Positions 15,853 to 17,926 of a stretch of 17,926 bases of DNA are shown one piece after another (the stretch's first letter is position 1; each line of letters starts with the position of its first letter). The position numbers and the translations under genes are program-made. The stretch comes from Gemmatimonadota bacterium (GTDB taxonomy: Bacteria; Latescibacterota; UBA2968; UBA8231). The notes beneath the pieces were generated by a model. That model saw only the letters and a list, made by a program, of their open reading frames with translations. It was not told where the DNA came from and did no database searches. Location of the stretch: the NCBI GenBank assembly GCA_018673255.1, contig JABHDC010000024.1, positions 1-17,926 of the forward strand, written 5' to 3'.

Positions 15853-16878
15853 ATGACCATTCGTACGGCCATACTCGGCTACGGCCGCTCTGGAAGCACC
15901 ATGCACGCAGGCGCCCTGGAAGGATGTGACGACTACGACGTCGTCGCCGTCTGCGACATCGATCCTCAACGACGCGAGCAAGCGGTTGAACGCTTCGGCT
16001 GCAAGGTCTACGAGGACCACCACGAGATGCTGCGCACCGAACAACTCGATCTGGTCTGCGTCATCACCCGCAGCGATCAACACTGCGACATGACCTGTGA
16101 CTGTCTCGATGCCGGTGTCAATGTGTTGGTCACCAAGCCCTGGGCCCGCGATGCCTCCGAAGGTGAGCTGATGATCGAGGCCGCCGAACGCAGCGGCAAG
16201 ATCCTCATGCCCTGGTTGCCGGCTCGCTGGGGATGTGACCTGCGCAGATTGCAGGAGCTGGTTGCCGATGGTGCCGTGGGCCGTCCCTTCATGGTGCGCC
16301 GTGCCGTGAGCAGCTTCGGGACACGGACCGACTGGCAGACCCAGCGCAAACATGCCGGGGGGTACCTGCTCAACTGGGGCGCTCACATCGTTGATCCACC
16401 GTTGATGCTGTTGAAGGGTCAGGTGGCGAGTGTCTTCGCGTGCATGCGCCAGTGGATGAATCCAGGCGACGTGGAGGATCTGTTCATGGCCACGATGACC
16501 CTCTCCGATGGCACGATGGTTCAGGCGGAATACACCATCTCAGTAGAGGAGATGCCCACATGGATCGTCCAGGGCGATGAAGGCACGATCACCGTACGCG
16601 GACTGGATCTGACCGTATCCCGCAACACGGCCAAGGCACCCGACGATCCCACCCTGTTCGCCACCATGCAGTCGGAGGGCACCTCCGTCACCACCGAGCG
16701 GCTCGTGGGTGATCCCTATGGCGATCAGAACGAGATCTATGCCGAGCTGGCCGGCGTCGTTCGCGGCGAGAAGCCACAGCCGGTTCCAACGGCTGATGCA
16801 CTGAATCTGTCGCGCCTTTTCGATGCGATCCGCACCTCGAGCGATGAGAATCGTGTCGTCACCCTCGGACAAGACTGA
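15853..16878 (+). CDS. Gfo/Idh/MocA-family NAD(P)-dependent oxidoreductase
   Basis: 341 residues. An N-terminal Rossmann fold starts at once (AILGYGRSGSTMHAGAL, residues 6-22; acidic D35 in VAVCDID at the end of beta-2). The TKPWA motif (94-98) is a variant of the EKP signature and holds the catalytic K95. The C-terminal alpha/beta domain has GGYLLNWGAHIVD (169-181) with the conserved His178 and the FMATMTLSDGTMVQAEYT strand pair. These enzymes oxidise or reduce sugars, inositols and related polyols in the cytoplasm. ATG 15853 is chosen because the Rossmann strand starts four residues later and an AGGA lies upstream; the frame is also open through the end of uvrA. It lies 32 bases after uvrA and 56 bases before an amidohydrolase, suggesting a sugar or lactone degradation step. 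Confidence 0.9.
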   Translation: MTIRTAILGYGRSGSTMHAGALEGCDDYDVVAVCDIDPQRREQAVERFGCKVYEDHHEMLRTEQLDLVCVITRSDQHCDMTCDCLDAGVNVLVTKPWARDASEGELMIEAAERSGKILMPWLPARWGCDLRRLQELVADGAVGRPFMVRRAVSSFGTRTDWQTQRKHAGGYLLNWGAHIVDPPLMLLKGQVASVFACMRQWMNPGDVEDLFMATMTLSDGTMVQAEYTISVEEMPTWIVQGDEGTITVRGLDLTVSRNTAKAPDDPTLFATMQSEGTSVTTERLVGDPYGDQNEIYAELAGVVRGEKPQPVPTADALNLSRLFDAIRTSSDENRVVTLGQD

Positions 16879-16934
16879 TCGAGGATTCACCCCCTCGAGC
16901 ACGTGACCCCCAGGCCTTGCAGACAGGATCGCCG

Positions 16935-17777
16935 ATGAGCATCGACTACGAAGCGTGGCTCCAGTATCCGAAGATCGACATGCACTGCCACGTGAAGGAC
17001 CACGAGACCGAGGCCGAGGAACGGGCCTCCTGTGAGCAGTTGATCGAGGCGGGGAGCATGTTGGGCATCGGCGAGTACTGGTGCTCGGCACCGATCACGG
17101 GTGGCGCCATGGCCGACATCGAGCAGATCCGTGTGAACAACGACAGCGTGCTGCGGGCAGTACAGCGTTACCCTGACCGCATCCGTGGCATGTGTTTCGT
17201 GATTGCCGGGCAATACCAGACCGCCCTCGATGAGGTGAATCGCTGCCTCGACGCAGGCATGATCGGCATCAAGTTGTACAACCAGTACACGATCGATGAT
17301 CCGGCCGTGGCACCCGTCATCGAGTTGGCCATCGAACGAGGTGTGCCGATCCTCGAACATGCCGGCTTCATCGAGGCACGGGAGCACCTGGATCTCCAGC
17401 CACTGATCTCGAATGGCCGTCACTTCGCCGCCGCCAATGAGCGCTACCCGGAAGCCATGCTCATCCACGCGCACATCGGTGGAGGCGGCGACTGGGAGCA
17501 ATCACTTCGCTGGATGCGTGACACGTCACAACACCTGTATTGCGATGTGAGTGGCAGCAATCTGGATGACGGTCAGGTGGAACTGGCCGTCAGTGACCTC
17601 GGCCCTGAGCGGGTCTTGTTCGGCACAGACGGCACCATGTGTGGAAGTGTGGGCAAGGTGATCGATGCCACCCTCGACGATGAGGTGAGGCGCTCGATCT
17701 TCCGCGGCAACGCCGAGGCCATCCTCGCCGTCCAGGGCGCCACGCCCCTGCACAAGATCGAGGAGGTGGCGGCATGA
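16935..17777 (+). CDS. Amidohydrolase-2 (PF04909) family TIM-barrel hydrolase or decarboxylase
   Basis: 280 residues. Metal-site motifs are in the expected order: IDMHCHV with H17 and H19, GIKLYNQY (111-118; K113), LEHAGF with H142, IHAHIGGG with H178 and H180, and LFGTDGT with D232. Family members hydrolyse lactones (such as sugar lactones) or decarboxylate aromatic acids using a divalent metal. The intact ligand set suggests an active enzyme, but the substrate is not readable. The ATG at 16935 is favoured over a TTG 18 bases upstream because a CAGGAT ribosome site fits it. The stop overlaps the next start by four bases (ATGA), indicating translational coupling to a related protein. Confidence 0.88.
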   Translation: MSIDYEAWLQYPKIDMHCHVKDHETEAEERASCEQLIEAGSMLGIGEYWCSAPITGGAMADIEQIRVNNDSVLRAVQRYPDRIRGMCFVIAGQYQTALDEVNRCLDAGMIGIKLYNQYTIDDPAVAPVIELAIERGVPILEHAGFIEAREHLDLQPLISNGRHFAAANERYPEAMLIHAHIGGGGDWEQSLRWMRDTSQHLYCDVSGSNLDDGQVELAVSDLGPERVLFGTDGTMCGSVGKVIDATLDDEVRRSIFRGNAEAILAVQGATPLHKIEEVAA

Positions 17778-17926
17778 ACTACATCGATCTCAATGCCTGG
17801 CTCGGCACCTGGCCCTTCCGCCATCTGCGTGACAACGATCCGGCCGGCCTGGTGGCACGCCTGGGGCGGGCCGGCATCCAACGCGCCGCCGTGTCTCAGA
17901 TCGAAGCTGCCCTGCATCGCAACGTG
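17774..17926 (+). CDS. Second amidohydrolase-2-like protein (partial, N-terminal 51 residues)
   Basis: Starts at an ATG overlapping the previous stop and has a near-perfect Shine-Dalgarno sequence (AGGAGGT, 17761-17767, 6 bases upstream). The visible part (MNYIDLNAWLGTWPFRHLR, then a helix and GIQRAAVSQIEAAL) matches a divergent amidohydrolase-2 branch. In that branch the usual HxH metal motif of the first strand is replaced, here by NAW. The gene runs off the right edge. Its coupling to an intact relative suggests a heterodimer or consecutive steps in one pathway. Confidence 0.8.
   Translation, partial: MNYIDLNAWLGTWPFRHLRDNDPAGLVARLGRAGIQRAAVSQIEAALHRNV

Noticed and set aside
16879..16898. 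Hairpin TCGAGG/CCTCGA between the oxidoreductase and amidohydrolase as a terminator
   Set aside because: The stem is only 6 bp with an 8-base loop and no U-tract, and the downstream gene is on the same strand in a tight cluster.

Overview
The window is GC-rich (roughly 60%), densely coded bacterial DNA. I see no tRNA, rRNA, CRISPR array, insertion sequence or phage gene, and no gene-free stretch longer than about 205 bases. The mix of genes (a neutral-ceramidase-like enzyme, DegT/StrS aminotransferase, UroD-like methyltransferase, Gfo/Idh/MocA oxidoreductase, paired amidohydrolase-2 proteins, UvrA) resembles genomes of uncultured Latescibacterota or related Planctomycetes/FCB-type heterotrophs. 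That taxon is a guess from gene content and nothing in the window proves it.

Layout. Positions 1-2065 (minus strand): a neutral-ceramidase-like protein followed by a DegT/StrS-type PLP aminotransferase that runs off the left edge. A 194-bp divergent spacer, with a good minus-strand promoter and an inverted repeat, separates them from an NAD-dependent epimerase/dehydratase (2260-3057, plus). Positions 3261-10680 (plus): a four-gene signalling block made of (i) a membrane histidine kinase with a helical bimodular-type sensor, cut off inside its ATPase domain; (ii) an ABC exporter half-transporter fused to a degenerate GGDEF domain; (iii) a receiver-GAF response regulator; (iv) a large FapA/DUF342 protein with a DUF3391-like N-terminus. 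A UroD-like protein (10693-11718, minus) converges on this block. From 11865 to the right edge (plus) lies a probable operon: nucleotidyltransferase, UvrA, Gfo/Idh/MocA oxidoreductase, amidohydrolase-2 and a second, partial amidohydrolase-2.

How the genes may work together. The four-gene block is the most unusual part. Kinase, exporter-GGDEF, REC-GAF and FapA genes are tightly spaced on one strand, and three of the four carry domains tied to two-component or cyclic-di-GMP signalling. No flagellar genes are visible, so FapA is probably not a flagellar protein here. The kinase stops exactly where its ATP-binding N-box should continue and the exporter begins 5 bases later. This is either a real deletion fusing two genes or an assembly join. 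The flanking enzymes look like scavenging or catabolic functions for sugars, amino-sugars, lipids or aromatic acids; their substrates cannot be read from sequence.
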